Shown here piece after piece: positions 26,208 to 34,214 of a stretch of 64,000 bases of DNA. The stretch is taken from assembly GCF_014204865.1 (NCBI RefSeq), contig NZ_JACHMG010000001.1, positions 5,110,501 through 5,174,500 on the forward strand. Direction: 5' to 3'. A program made the position numbers and the translations under genes. The stretch is from Amycolatopsis jiangsuensis. Lineage in GTDB: Bacteria; Actinomycetota; Actinomycetes; Mycobacteriales; Pseudonocardiaceae. Positions within the stretch are counted from its first letter, which is position 1. Each line of letters starts with the position of its first letter. A model generated the notes under the pieces. The model was not told where the DNA came from, did not search any database, and saw only the letters and a program-made list of their open reading frames with translations.

Positions 26208-26732
26208 TCAGTCCTCGACGGTGACCTTCTCGATGATCACGTCGGACAGCGGACGGTCCGCCGGGCCGGTCGCGGTGCGGCCGATCGCGTCGACGACGTT
26301 GCGGGACTCCTGGTCCGCCACCTCGCCGAAGATGGTGTGCTTGAAGTTCAGGTGCGCGGTCGGCGCGACGGTGATGAAGAACTGCGAGCCGTTGGTGCCC
26401 GGCCCGGCGTTCGCCATGGCCAGCAGGTACGGCTTGGAGAACTGCAGCTCCGGGTGGAACTCGTCACCGAACTTGTAGCCGGGGCCGCCGCGGCCGGTAC
26501 CGGTGGGGTCACCGCCCTGGAGCATGAAGCCGTCGATGACCCGGTGGAAGATCGAGCCGTCGTAGAACGGACCGGTCTTGCCGCCCTGCGCGTTCGGCTG
26601 GGTGTACTCCTTGGAGCCGGTCGCCAGCCCCACGAAGTTCGCCACCGTCTTCGGCGCGTGGTCGGGCAGCAGGTTCAGGTGGATGTCACCCTGATTGGTG
26701 TGCAGGGTGGCCTTACGGGCGCTTTCAGTCAC
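26208..26732 (-). CDS. ppiA: Cyclophilin-type peptidyl-prolyl isomerase
   Basis: Cytosolic PPIase, 174 residues from GTG at 26732 (VTESARKATLHTNQGDI). Cyclophilin core blocks are present: FHRVIDGFMLQGGDPTGTG, NAGPGTNGSQFFIT and HTIFGEVAD, with the catalytic arginine in FHR. A longer frame to 26861 adds a non-conserved leader. Equivalent to Rv0009 by position and sequence. Confidence 0.94.
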   Translation of the reverse strand: MTESARKATLHTNQGDIHLNLLPDHAPKTVANFVGLATGSKEYTQPNAQGGKTGPFYDGSIFHRVIDGFMLQGGDPTGTGRGGPGYKFGDEFHPELQFSKPYLLAMANAGPGTNGSQFFITVAPTAHLNFKHTIFGEVADQESRNVVDAIGRTATGPADRPLSDVIIEKVTVED

Positions 26733-26938
26733 CCCGTCATCGTGCCATCCCTTCGCACAATTGGGGGGTTCAGGGGGCGCCCCGGGCCGGTGCGCAATCG
26801 CACATCCCCAGGTGAACGGTCCTTTCTCCAGGTTTGCCATGACCCCGTCCGGGGAAGCCACAGCGGTACGCGGCGAAAAAGGGCAGGATAGGTTACAGGC
26901 AACAGAGCGGTTTCAAAACGATTGATGAGGTGAAGGCC

Positions 26939-27550
26939 ATGACCCGGGCCGTGGATTCGGTCGACGAGTCGGTCAAGTCCGGCGCCGGCCTGCGCAAGCG
27001 AGCCAGCAGTGCCGGCAAGGCGGGCGCGGAGGCCGCTGCAGCAGGCGCCGAAGAGCTGGGAAAGCGGGGCCGTCGCGCGCAGCGGAAGCTGGCGAAGAAG
27101 ACGGAGCTGACCCGCAAGGAGCTGAAAAAGAGCTCCGCCGCGGCGCGTAAGGAGGCGCTGGCCCGCGTGGCCGAGTTGAAGAAGCCCGGCCGCAAGGCCA
27201 GGAAGGCCGCGATCAAGGCAGCCAAGTCCACCGGTGAGTCCAAGCGCCGCGGCAAGAAGGACTTCAAGGCGGCGAAGAAGGAGTTCCGGGCCGCGCTGGT
27301 CGAGGCCAAGACCGCGGCGAAGGGCACGCGCAAGCGTCGCCGTTGGCCGTGGGTGGTCGGGCTGGCCGCGGTCGCCGCCGGCACCGCGGTGGCGCTGAAG
27401 TCGCGTCAGCCGGAGCCGCCGGTCGCCCCGGCCCCGCCTAAGGCGACGCCGCCCGCTCCGCCGGCTCCGTCGGCCAAGCCGGTCGCGGACGCCGAGCCGA
27501 AGACCAACGGCAAGGCACCGAACACGCCGGCTGCCGAGAAGAAGAACTGA
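26939..27550 (+). CDS. Lys/Ala-rich protein with C-terminal membrane helix
   Basis: 203 residues. The first 135 are strongly basic and Ala/Lys-rich, with histone-tail-like AAKKA words and probable long helices. A transmembrane helix (about 137-155, WPWVVGLAAVAAGTAVAL) follows, then a Pro/Ala-rich tail. ATG at 26939 has GAGG eight bases upstream; a GTG at 26930 is an alternative. It occupies the place of cwsA near ppiA in mycobacteria, but I see no specific sequence evidence that it is CwsA. It may tether nucleic acid or acidic polymers to the membrane; this is inference. Confidence 0.75.
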   Translation: MTRAVDSVDESVKSGAGLRKRASSAGKAGAEAAAAGAEELGKRGRRAQRKLAKKTELTRKELKKSSAAARKEALARVAELKKPGRKARKAAIKAAKSTGESKRRGKKDFKAAKKEFRAALVEAKTAAKGTRKRRRWPWVVGLAAVAAGTAVALKSRQPEPPVAPAPPKATPPAPPAPSAKPVADAEPKTNGKAPNTPAAEKKN

Positions 27551-27560
27551 GCAGTGCACG

Positions 27561-27596
27561 AAGTGGGCCCCGGGATGTGCGTCCCGGGGCCCACTT
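27561..27596. terminator. Terminator after the Lys/Ala-rich gene
   Basis: 15-bp perfect inverted repeat AAGTGGGCCCCGGGA / TCCCGGGGCCCACTT with a 6-nt loop, followed by TCGTT. Confidence 0.9.
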
Positions 27597-27617
27597 TCGT
27601 TGCGGTGCTCAGGCGGT

Positions 27618-28070
27618 TCAGGCCGTCGCGGCGTGCTTGTCGATCAGCTGGCCGAGGCGCGGGAGGGCCTCCTCGACGTTCTTCTTGCCGTTCGGGCGCA
27701 TCTTCGAGTAGACCTTCTTGATGCTGTCGCGGCTGCTCTTGTCGGCGCGCGAGTCGGTGACGCTCAGCAGTGCGTCGGCTGCCTCGTCCGAGCGGCCGGT
27801 GAGGTAGGCGCCGAAGTCGTCGCCGCCCTTGGTCCGGTAGTCGCCGTAGAACGGCTCGAGGGCGACCGCGAAGTCGTCGAGCAGGCTGTCGACGGCGGCG
27901 GGGATGATGCCCGGCTTGATCTTCTTGACGGCCGCGAAGCCGGTCTTCACGACCGCGCCCGAGACCCCGCCCTTGTCGGAGACCTCGGCGTCCACGAGGC
28001 CCTCGAGGTCGGTGACCACGGTCGGGCGACGGCTCGAGTCGAGCAGGATTTCCTTGAGGGTGTCAGCCAC
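27618..28070 (-). CDS. Conserved actinobacterial protein (DUF6918-like)
   Basis: 150-residue soluble helical protein from GTG at 28070 with AAGGA upstream. Blocks VADTLKEILLDSSRRPTVV, SDKGGVSGAVVKTGFAAVK and a long helical C-terminus. The pattern matches a conserved actinobacterial hypothetical family that I associate with DUF6918. Function unknown. A longer frame to 28184 adds Pro/His-rich sequence without a ribosome binding site. Confidence 0.65.
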   Translation of the reverse strand: MADTLKEILLDSSRRPTVVTDLEGLVDAEVSDKGGVSGAVVKTGFAAVKKIKPGIIPAAVDSLLDDFAVALEPFYGDYRTKGGDDFGAYLTGRSDEAADALLSVTDSRADKSSRDSIKKVYSKMRPNGKKNVEEALPRLGQLIDKHAATA

Positions 28071-28206
28071 GAATCTGTCCTTGTCGTCTGGATGGTGAAG
28101 TGCTGGTGGTGCCGACGGGCACCCGCCCGCGCGAGTGCTCGTCGCCTGCGCGTGCCGCACAGGGTAATACAAGATCAACTTCACTCACCCGTGTGGAGGT
28201 CATTAC

Positions 28207-28731
28207 TCAGAGCTTCAGGGCGGAAATGGCCTCTTTCGCCACTGTGCGTGCTTTGATGCTCTGCTTTTGATTACTCGACACGATGACCGCCGCGGGCCCC
28301 TTCGCGACCGCGTACACCACGCCGTCGTCGGACGGCTGGTAGCCGCCCTTCCACCCGGCGGGCTCCGACGCGGGGTTGGACGTGTCCACCGGCGCGGCCT
28401 TGTCCACGAGTGCCGTCGCCGTGGCGCTCTCGCCCACGTACACGCGCACTGTCAGCTGCAGACCACCGTCCGGACGGTAGAAGAAGCACGCCGGGTGCGG
28501 CTGGTCGTCGGACACCTTCACCTCGGTCACGTGCTGACCGTTCGCGTCCTCCGCCTGTGCCTCCGACAGGTACGGGCACTCCGCGGTACGCGCCGGCTGC
28601 GGATCGGGCGGCAGTCCGGCGGACGAACTCGCCGAGGAGGGGGAAGGTTGCGGCGTCCCGGGGACCTGTGCGGCCGGACTGCAGCCGGCGAACAGGACCA
28701 GAGCGGGGGCGAGCAGGAGAATTCGTCGCAT
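28207..28731 (-). CDS. DUF2020-type lipoprotein
   Basis: 174 residues with a lipoprotein signal peptide: MRRILLLAPALVLFAGC, lipobox cysteine at 17. A Ser/Pro-rich spacer (about 25-50) leads into a compact domain with ECPYLSEAQAEDANG and PACFFYRPDGG. Exported and anchored to the outer face of the membrane. Matches the actinobacterial DUF2020 pattern. A TTG at 28746 would add five residues; the ATG is preferred. Confidence 0.78.
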   Translation of the reverse strand: MRRILLLAPALVLFAGCSPAAQVPGTPQPSPSSASSSAGLPPDPQPARTAECPYLSEAQAEDANGQHVTEVKVSDDQPHPACFFYRPDGGLQLTVRVYVGESATATALVDKAAPVDTSNPASEPAGWKGGYQPSDDGVVYAVAKGPAAVIVSSNQKQSIKARTVAKEAISALKL

Positions 28732-28822
28732 GGCGCGCACAGTCAACCATGCCCGGTGAGGTCACCGCGAAGCTTTCCCCGTGCGACGATGGCCGGAACT
28801 CCCCGTTCAGCCAGGAGGTCCC

Positions 28823-29554
28823 GTGCTCACGCCGGAGCAGTACCTGCAGGTGGTCGCCGAGCGTGTGACCCGCAGCGGCGGCCGGCTGAACACCGTGCGG
28901 ATCGGGCCGGTGCAGGCCGCGGTGGGCCTGTTCACCGAGTCGATCATGCTGTCCACGATGAACTACTGCGTGGTGGCCGCGGCCTACCCGGAGATCGACG
29001 CGCAGACCCTGCACCAGTTCACCGGCCTGGCCACCCAGCACGCCCGCGCGAACGTGCAGGGCACGGTCGGCTGGACCGCGGCGTCGGTGGTGATCGCCGG
29101 ACTGGTCGGGCGCGTGCACCCGGACGCAGCCCAGCTGGCGAGCGCCAAATCGGGCAACCAGTTCGGCGGCGAAACCCGGATGGTCGCGGTGGACCCGCAC
29201 GCGGGCGCGACGTACGCCTGGGTGGGCGGCAAGTTCTGGGGAGCCGCGGTACAGGGCTCGGTGAACGCGAAGCTGCTGTTCTGCTTCCCCCAGCCCGCTG
29301 AGGCCTTCCAGCAACTGCAGTGGCAGGCCCGGCAACAACCGGGATACGGCGCAGCGGCACCCGGTCAGCCCTACGGTGTTCCCGGGCAGCCAGGCGTTCC
29401 CGGGCAGCCAGGTGTTCCCGGGCCAGGTGGGTTTCCCGGTCAGCCGATTCCGCCGGGGCCGCAGCCGCGGACCGGGCCACCGCCGGCCGCGGGGCCGCCC
29501 GGTCCGCATCCGCCGCACTACCCGCCGCCGGGGCAACCGCCATACGGTCGCTGA
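28823..29554 (+). CDS. Hypothetical protein with collagen-like Gly-Pro-Gln tail
   Basis: 243 residues from GTG with AGGAGG five to nine bases upstream. The first 165 residues form a globular-looking domain (LTPEQYLQVVAERVTRSGG, FTESIMLSTMNYCVVAAAYPE, GGKFWGAAVQGSVNAK). The tail from about 180 is low complexity with repeats of PGQPGVPG. No family recognised and no export signal. Its stop is 6 bp from the stop of the convergent ABC exporter. An upstream ATG at 28781 lacks support. Confidence 0.65.
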   Translation: MLTPEQYLQVVAERVTRSGGRLNTVRIGPVQAAVGLFTESIMLSTMNYCVVAAAYPEIDAQTLHQFTGLATQHARANVQGTVGWTAASVVIAGLVGRVHPDAAQLASAKSGNQFGGETRMVAVDPHAGATYAWVGGKFWGAAVQGSVNAKLLFCFPQPAEAFQQLQWQARQQPGYGAAAPGQPYGVPGQPGVPGQPGVPGPGGFPGQPIPPGPQPRTGPPPAAGPPGPHPPHYPPPGQPPYGR

Positions 29555-29560
29555 TCGGGC

Positions 29561-31348
29561 TCACCCCGGCCGTCCGACCTGCGGCAGCCGCAGTGTCTCC
29601 GCGTGCCACCGCGGATCGTCGCCGGCTGGGTGCGGGTCCTGCCCGCCGGGCACCACGACGGTCCGGTCGGCGATGGCTGCCAGCGCGGGATCGTGCGTGA
29701 TCAGGATGGTGGTGCGGCCGCCGGCCAGCCGGCGCAGTGGTTCGGCCACCCGCCGGGCCGAGAGTTCGTCCAGGTTGGCGGTCGGTTCGTCGAGCACCAG
29801 GACCGGGGTGTCCGCGACCAGCGCCCTCGCGATGCCGATGCGCTGGCGCTGACCGCCGGAGACGCCGTGTCCGTTGCGGCCGATCACAGTGTCGTAGCCC
29901 TGCGGCAGAGCGGTGATGAACGCGTGCGCGTCCGCCGCTTCGGCCGCCGCGACGATCTCGCTCATCGTGGCACCGTCGCGGCCGTAGCCGATGTTGTCCG
30001 CGATCGTGCCGTGGAAGACGGCCGTTTCCTGCGGCAGCAAGGAAATGCCGGACCGCAGGGAATGCTGGGTCAGGTCACGGACGTCGAGCCCGTCGAGCCG
30101 CACGGTGCCGGAAACCGGGTCGTCGAACCGCAGCAGCAGTTTGGCGATGGTGGACTTGCCCGCGCCGCTCGCACCGATCACCGCCACCAGCTCGCCGGGG
30201 TACACGGTCAGCGAGAAGTCCCGCAGCACCCACTGCGGCGATCCCGGGTACCGGTAGGAAATCCGCTCCAGCCGGACCTCGCCTCGCGCGCCACGCAGTT
30301 GCCGGGCACCGGGCGCGTCGGTCACGGCCGGCCGCGCGTCGAGGAGTTCGATCAGGCGCGCCGACCCGGTCGAGGCAGCGGCGACGGTGAGGGTGAGCGT
30401 GCCGAGGCTCTGCACCGGCGGGTACAGGTAACCGAGGAACGCCGCGAACGCGAACAGTTGCCCCAAAGTCATCCGGTGCTGCGCGATTTCCCACGTGCCC
30501 AAGCCGATGACGCTCAGCACGCACACGGTTTCCAGCAGGTGCACCGAAGGCGAGTACAGCGCGCCGAGTTTGACGAGCGACAGCTTCGTGCTCATCCAGC
30601 TCAGCCCGTGCCGGTGCAAACGCTCCTTCTCGGTGTCCTGCCGGTTGTACACCTGCGTCACGGCGAGGTTGGCGAGATCTTCTTCCACCACCGAGACGAG
30701 TTCGCCGTGGTAGGCACGTTCCTTCCGGGCGACGGTGCCGATCCGCCGGGAGAAGTTCTTGGCCACCACCGCGAACAGCGGCACGGCGGCGAACGCGGCC
30801 AGCGCGAGTTCCCAGCGCAGCAGCAGCGCGCCGGTCGCGAAGAACACGACGGTGAGCACCGAGGTCGCGGCTTCCACGAGCCCGGAATTGACCAGCGCCT
30901 CGACCGATTCGACGTCCGAGGTCAGCCGCGCGACCAGATCGCCGTGTTTGCGCCTTTCCAGAAAATCCGGGGAAAGCGTCTGAACGTGGGCGAAAACCCG
31001 GTCACGCAGGCGCAGGAGAAAACGCTCACCCGCCCGGGCTGTCAGGTAGTGGCCGGCGAAGACCAGTCCCCCGGAAAGCACCACCAGTCCCACCCATTCC
31101 AGGGCCGGTACCCAGAACGCGGACAGATTTCCGGTGGTGAGCGCGCCGTCGGTGATCACCGAGAACATCCAGATCGCCGCGGCGTCCCCGGCCGCCGCAC
31201 CGATCAACAGCAGCGCGCCGAGGGCCAGCCATCGGCGCTCCCGGCGCGCGATCGGCCAGAACCGGCGCAGCACCGCCCGTGCCGAAAGCACCGGAGCCAG
31301 CACTGTCGCGGTCACGCCGTGCGGGGAATCCTGTTGCTGGGTCGGCAT
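29561..31348 (-). CDS. ABC exporter, fused membrane and ATPase domains
   Basis: 595 residues. A cytoplasmic N-terminus of about 38 residues (no C39 peptidase domain), six helices in the type I exporter fold (about 40-330), then an ATPase domain with Walker A GASGAGKST, signature VSGGQRQR, Walker B VLVLDEPTANLD and H-loop ITHDPA. It probably works as a homodimer or with an unlinked half. ATG preceded by GGGAGGAC. It lies 63 bp downstream of the 51-residue peptide gene on the same strand, with a strong hairpin between, so the peptide is a plausible substrate. Confidence 0.9.
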   Translation of the reverse strand: MPTQQQDSPHGVTATVLAPVLSARAVLRRFWPIARRERRWLALGALLLIGAAAGDAAAIWMFSVITDGALTTGNLSAFWVPALEWVGLVVLSGGLVFAGHYLTARAGERFLLRLRDRVFAHVQTLSPDFLERRKHGDLVARLTSDVESVEALVNSGLVEAATSVLTVVFFATGALLLRWELALAAFAAVPLFAVVAKNFSRRIGTVARKERAYHGELVSVVEEDLANLAVTQVYNRQDTEKERLHRHGLSWMSTKLSLVKLGALYSPSVHLLETVCVLSVIGLGTWEIAQHRMTLGQLFAFAAFLGYLYPPVQSLGTLTLTVAAASTGSARLIELLDARPAVTDAPGARQLRGARGEVRLERISYRYPGSPQWVLRDFSLTVYPGELVAVIGASGAGKSTIAKLLLRFDDPVSGTVRLDGLDVRDLTQHSLRSGISLLPQETAVFHGTIADNIGYGRDGATMSEIVAAAEAADAHAFITALPQGYDTVIGRNGHGVSGGQRQRIGIARALVADTPVLVLDEPTANLDELSARRVAEPLRRLAGGRTTILITHDPALAAIADRTVVVPGGQDPHPAGDDPRWHAETLRLPQVGRPG

Positions 31349-31367
31349 CTTCGTCCTCCCGTACGCG

Positions 31368-31395
31368 GTGGGGCGCCGCAGTCGCGGCGCCCCAC
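31368..31395 (-). terminator. 12-bp hairpin between peptide gene and exporter gene
   Basis: Perfect inverted repeat GTGGGGCGCCGC (31368-31379) and GCGGCGCCCCAC (31384-31395), 4-nt loop, with no U tract. It ends 19 bp before the exporter ATG and leaves the exporter ribosome binding site free. Probably an attenuator or mRNA-stabilising stem allowing more peptide than exporter. Confidence 0.65.
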
Positions 31396-31411
31396 TCCCC
31401 TCCGGTACCGG

Positions 31412-31567
31412 TCAGCCACGCGGGTGCGTCGGGTGGCCGGGGCCGCCGATCCCGTCGTTGCGCACGATCGAGATGCTGCCGTCCGGGTTGCGGACGATCG
31501 ACACGCCACCGCTGGGGCGGGTGGGAATCGGAAGCGGGAAGGTACGTCCGCCGACCGGCTTGCCCAT
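31412..31567 (-). CDS. 51-residue peptide, candidate exported precursor
   Basis: Short ORF of 52 codons with a strong ribosome binding site (CGGAGG six bases before the ATG). N-terminal MGKPVGGRTFPLPIPTRP, a Gly-Gly at 20-21, then a tandem 10-residue repeat (22-31 VSIVRNPDGS and 32-41 ISIVRNDGIG), and a Gly/His/Pro-rich C-terminus ending THPRG. No signal peptide and no cysteines. Located directly upstream of an ABC exporter on the same strand and divergent from a two-component system. It looks like a precursor or signalling peptide; no modifying enzyme is adjacent. Family not recognised. Confidence 0.6.
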   Translation of the reverse strand: MGKPVGGRTFPLPIPTRPSGGVSIVRNPDGSISIVRNDGIGGPGHPTHPRG

Positions 31568-31746
31568 GGTGTTCCTCCGTTTTCTCGGTGTTCTGCCAAA
31601 CCGTGTTGGCCTTGCCCCACCAGATCTACCGATGCCCCGGTATCAGCGTCCTTTCAGGAAAATAAGAGCAAACCCACAGGATCGCGTTACGGTTTCGAAA
31701 CAGCGGCGCTGCTACCGTGCGGAAAAAGGCAGGACGGAGATCGCTC

Positions 31747-32415
31747 GTGCGCGTATTGGTCGCCGAAGACGAGAAGACCCTCGCCGGGTACATCGCGGAA
31801 GGCTTGCGGGACAACGCGATGTCGGTCGACCTCGCCCACGACGGGGACACCACACTGGACAAGCTCGGGACCGGTCGCTATGACGTCGTCGTACTGGACC
31901 GGGACCTGCCGGGAACCCATGGCGACGAGGTCTGCCGGCGCCTCGCCTCGGCAGGCGCCGGAACCAGGGTGCTGATGCTGACCGCGATGTCCGACGTGCG
32001 GCAGCGGGTCGCCGGGCTGCGCCTCGGCGCCGACGACTACCTGGGCAAGCCGTTCGACTTCGACGAGCTGGTCGCCCGGCTCGACGCGCTCGGCCGCCGG
32101 CCCCGGGAGGCCGCGCCGCCCGTGCTGCGCGGGGGCGACGTCGTGCTCGACTCCGCGCATCGCCGGGTGTCCCGCGGCGAACGGTACCTGTCGCTGACGA
32201 ACAAGGAATTCGCCGTGCTGGCGCAGCTGCTGGCCGCGGCGGGTGCGGTGGTCAGCGCCGAGGAGCTGCTCCGGTCGGTCTGGGACGAGCACGCGGACCC
32301 GTTCACCAACGCGGTCCGGATGACCATGCACCGGCTGCGTGCGAAGCTCGGCGAACCGGCCGTCATCGAAACACTCCCGGGCGTCGGTTACCGGATCGTG
32401 GATCCTCCGTGCTGA
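31747..32415 (+). CDS. OmpR/PhoB-type response regulator
   Basis: 222 residues from GTG at 31747 (VRVLVAEDEKTLAGYI). Receiver domain with acidic pocket EDE, phospho-acceptor D in VVVLDRDLPG (about 51) and K in LGKPFDFDEL; C-terminal winged helix (about 125-220) with LTNKEFAVLAQLL and the wing LPGVGYRI. Overlaps the kinase gene by 7 bp. It diverges from the peptide-exporter genes across a 179-bp region that includes the palindrome GTTTCGAAAC (31692-31701). Confidence 0.92.
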   Translation: MRVLVAEDEKTLAGYIAEGLRDNAMSVDLAHDGDTTLDKLGTGRYDVVVLDRDLPGTHGDEVCRRLASAGAGTRVLMLTAMSDVRQRVAGLRLGADDYLGKPFDFDELVARLDALGRRPREAAPPVLRGGDVVLDSAHRRVSRGERYLSLTNKEFAVLAQLLAAAGAVVSAEELLRSVWDEHADPFTNAVRMTMHRLRAKLGEPAVIETLPGVGYRIVDPPC

Positions 32416-33530
32416 GCCGTCTCGGCATCCGGGCGAAGCTGACCGTGCTGCAGACCGGCGTGTTCTTCGTCGCCGGCTGCGTCGTCGTCACCGTCATCTA
32501 CTTCCAAAATCAGGTCGTGATCGCCCCGATCCAAGTGAGGGGCGGCGGGCAAGCGCACCGCTCCGTGCCCGGCACGGCCGAAGGTGTCGCGATCTGGCGG
32601 AACGACACGCTGTCCACTTTGCTCACGCAGTGGATAGTGGCACTGCTCGCGATGACCGCGCTCACCGGATTGCTGACCTGGTGGGTCACCGGGCGCGTGC
32701 TGAAGCCGGTGCGGCGGATGACCGCGCAGGCCCGCCGCATCTCCAGTGCCAATCTGCACGAGCGCATCGGCGTGCACGGTCCCCACGACGAGTTCAAACA
32801 CCTCAGCGACACCTTCGACGACCTGCTTGCCAGGCTGGACAACGCTTTCCACGCGCAAGGCCGGTTCATCGCCAACGCCTCGCACGAACTGCGCACCCCA
32901 CTGGCGGTCGCGCGCACCACGCTCCAAATCGGACTTGCCGGCACAGATCCGGAGCGGGTACGCCGGGTGCGCGACGACCTGTTGCAGAACAACGACCGCT
33001 GCATCGCGTTGATCAACGGCATGCTCACCCTGGCCACCTGCGAACAAGGGCTCCGCGAGCGCGACACCGTGGCGTTGGACGCGGTGGTCCGGCAAGCAGT
33101 CGGCGAGTACGCCGCGGCCGATCCAGGCGGCGGGCCGCGGATCACGCTGGTCGCCCCGGACGGCTGCCCGGTGGCCGGGGACGGCCTGCTGCTGGGCCAG
33201 TTGACGCGCAACTTGGTGGAAAACGCGGTCCGCTACAACGTGCCCGGCGGTCAGGTCCTGGTCGAGGTCGGCAGGGAGGGGCTGCTGCGCGTCACCAACA
33301 CCGGCCCGGTGATCGAGCAGTCCGCGGTGGCCGCCCTGTTCGAGCCGTTCCGCCGCGGGGTCGAACGCACGGCCTCGCCGAACGGCGCGGGGCTGGGCCT
33401 GTCGATCGTGCACGCCATCGTCACCGCGCACGACGGCACGATCCACGCCCGCGCGCGGGAAGGCGGCGGCTTGGTCATCGAGGTCACCGTGCCCCGGGTT
33501 TTGTCGCCGGCGCTGGTGGCCGTGGGATGA
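32409..33530 (+). CDS. EnvZ-type sensor histidine kinase
   Basis: 373 residues. Two membrane helices (about 9-29 and 70-92) flank a small extracellular loop of about 40 residues. HAMP linker, dimerisation helix with FIANASHELRTPL (phospho-acceptor His), then HATPase blocks LVENAVRYN and GAGLGLSIVHAIV. Partner of the overlapping OmpR-type regulator. The small sensing loop suits an envelope or peptide signal; the ligand is unknown. ATG start in the regulator's last codons. Confidence 0.92.
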   Translation: MLSRLGIRAKLTVLQTGVFFVAGCVVVTVIYFQNQVVIAPIQVRGGGQAHRSVPGTAEGVAIWRNDTLSTLLTQWIVALLAMTALTGLLTWWVTGRVLKPVRRMTAQARRISSANLHERIGVHGPHDEFKHLSDTFDDLLARLDNAFHAQGRFIANASHELRTPLAVARTTLQIGLAGTDPERVRRVRDDLLQNNDRCIALINGMLTLATCEQGLRERDTVALDAVVRQAVGEYAAADPGGGPRITLVAPDGCPVAGDGLLLGQLTRNLVENAVRYNVPGGQVLVEVGREGLLRVTNTGPVIEQSAVAALFEPFRRGVERTASPNGAGLGLSIVHAIVTAHDGTIHARAREGGGLVIEVTVPRVLSPALVAVG

Positions 33531-33569
33531 GGGTGGACCGGCGGTCGTCGGGCGGCCTATCGTCGGGGA

Positions 33570-34208
33570 ATGGTTTCCCTGCGTGGCTGGCCTTCGTTCC
33601 CCGAGCGGCTTCCGGACTTCGACCCGGCCGCGGCCCCGGAACGACCCGATGACTTGTTCCTCACCTGGCTCACCGAAGCCGGTGAGCACGTACTGGCACC
33701 ACACGCGGTCACGCTGTCCACAGTGGATCAGGACGGTGCGCCGGACGCCCGCGTGGTGATCCTCAAGGACGTCGGGCCGGACGGATGGGCCGTCGCGACC
33801 AGCTCGGAAAGCCCGAAAGGCCGGCAGCTGAGCGCGAACCCCCGTGCCGCGCTCACGTTCTTCTGGCCGGGCCGCGGTCGCCAGGTGCGGGCGCGCGGCC
33901 TGGTGACGCCCGCTTCGGCCGATGCGTCCGCCGACGACTTCCTGGCGCGGCCGCCGGCCTCACGCGTCGAGGCGTACCTCGGCCGGCAGTCGGAAGTGCT
34001 CGCCGATCACGGACAGCTCACCGAAGCTGCCGCCGAGGCCGAGCGCTGGGTGGCGGAAAACCCCGGCACCGCACCGGAAACCTGGACCAGGTACCTCGTC
34101 CGTCCCGCGACAGTCGAGTTCTGGCAGGCCGCGCACGACCGCCGGCACCTGCGCCTGCGTTACCGGCTCGACGGGGATTCCTGGGTCCGCGAGCGCCTCT
34201 GGCCGTGA
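33570..34208 (+). CDS. Pyridoxamine 5'-phosphate oxidase-like flavoprotein
   Basis: 212 residues of the PNPOx fold. The FMN-binding segment is ARVVILKDVGPDGWAVATSS with SPKGRQL, and the C-terminal segment is WQAAHDRRHLRLRYR with VRERLWP, as in PdxH/PhzG-type enzymes. The C-terminal motif supports a pyridoxamine-phosphate oxidase or PhzG-like oxidase rather than an F420-dependent reductase. The gene stands alone between the histidine kinase and a convergent hypothetical gene. Confidence 0.82.
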   Translation: MVSLRGWPSFPERLPDFDPAAAPERPDDLFLTWLTEAGEHVLAPHAVTLSTVDQDGAPDARVVILKDVGPDGWAVATSSESPKGRQLSANPRAALTFFWPGRGRQVRARGLVTPASADASADDFLARPPASRVEAYLGRQSEVLADHGQLTEAAAEAERWVAENPGTAPETWTRYLVRPATVEFWQAAHDRRHLRLRYRLDGDSWVRERLWP

Positions 34209-34214
34209 GTCCGA

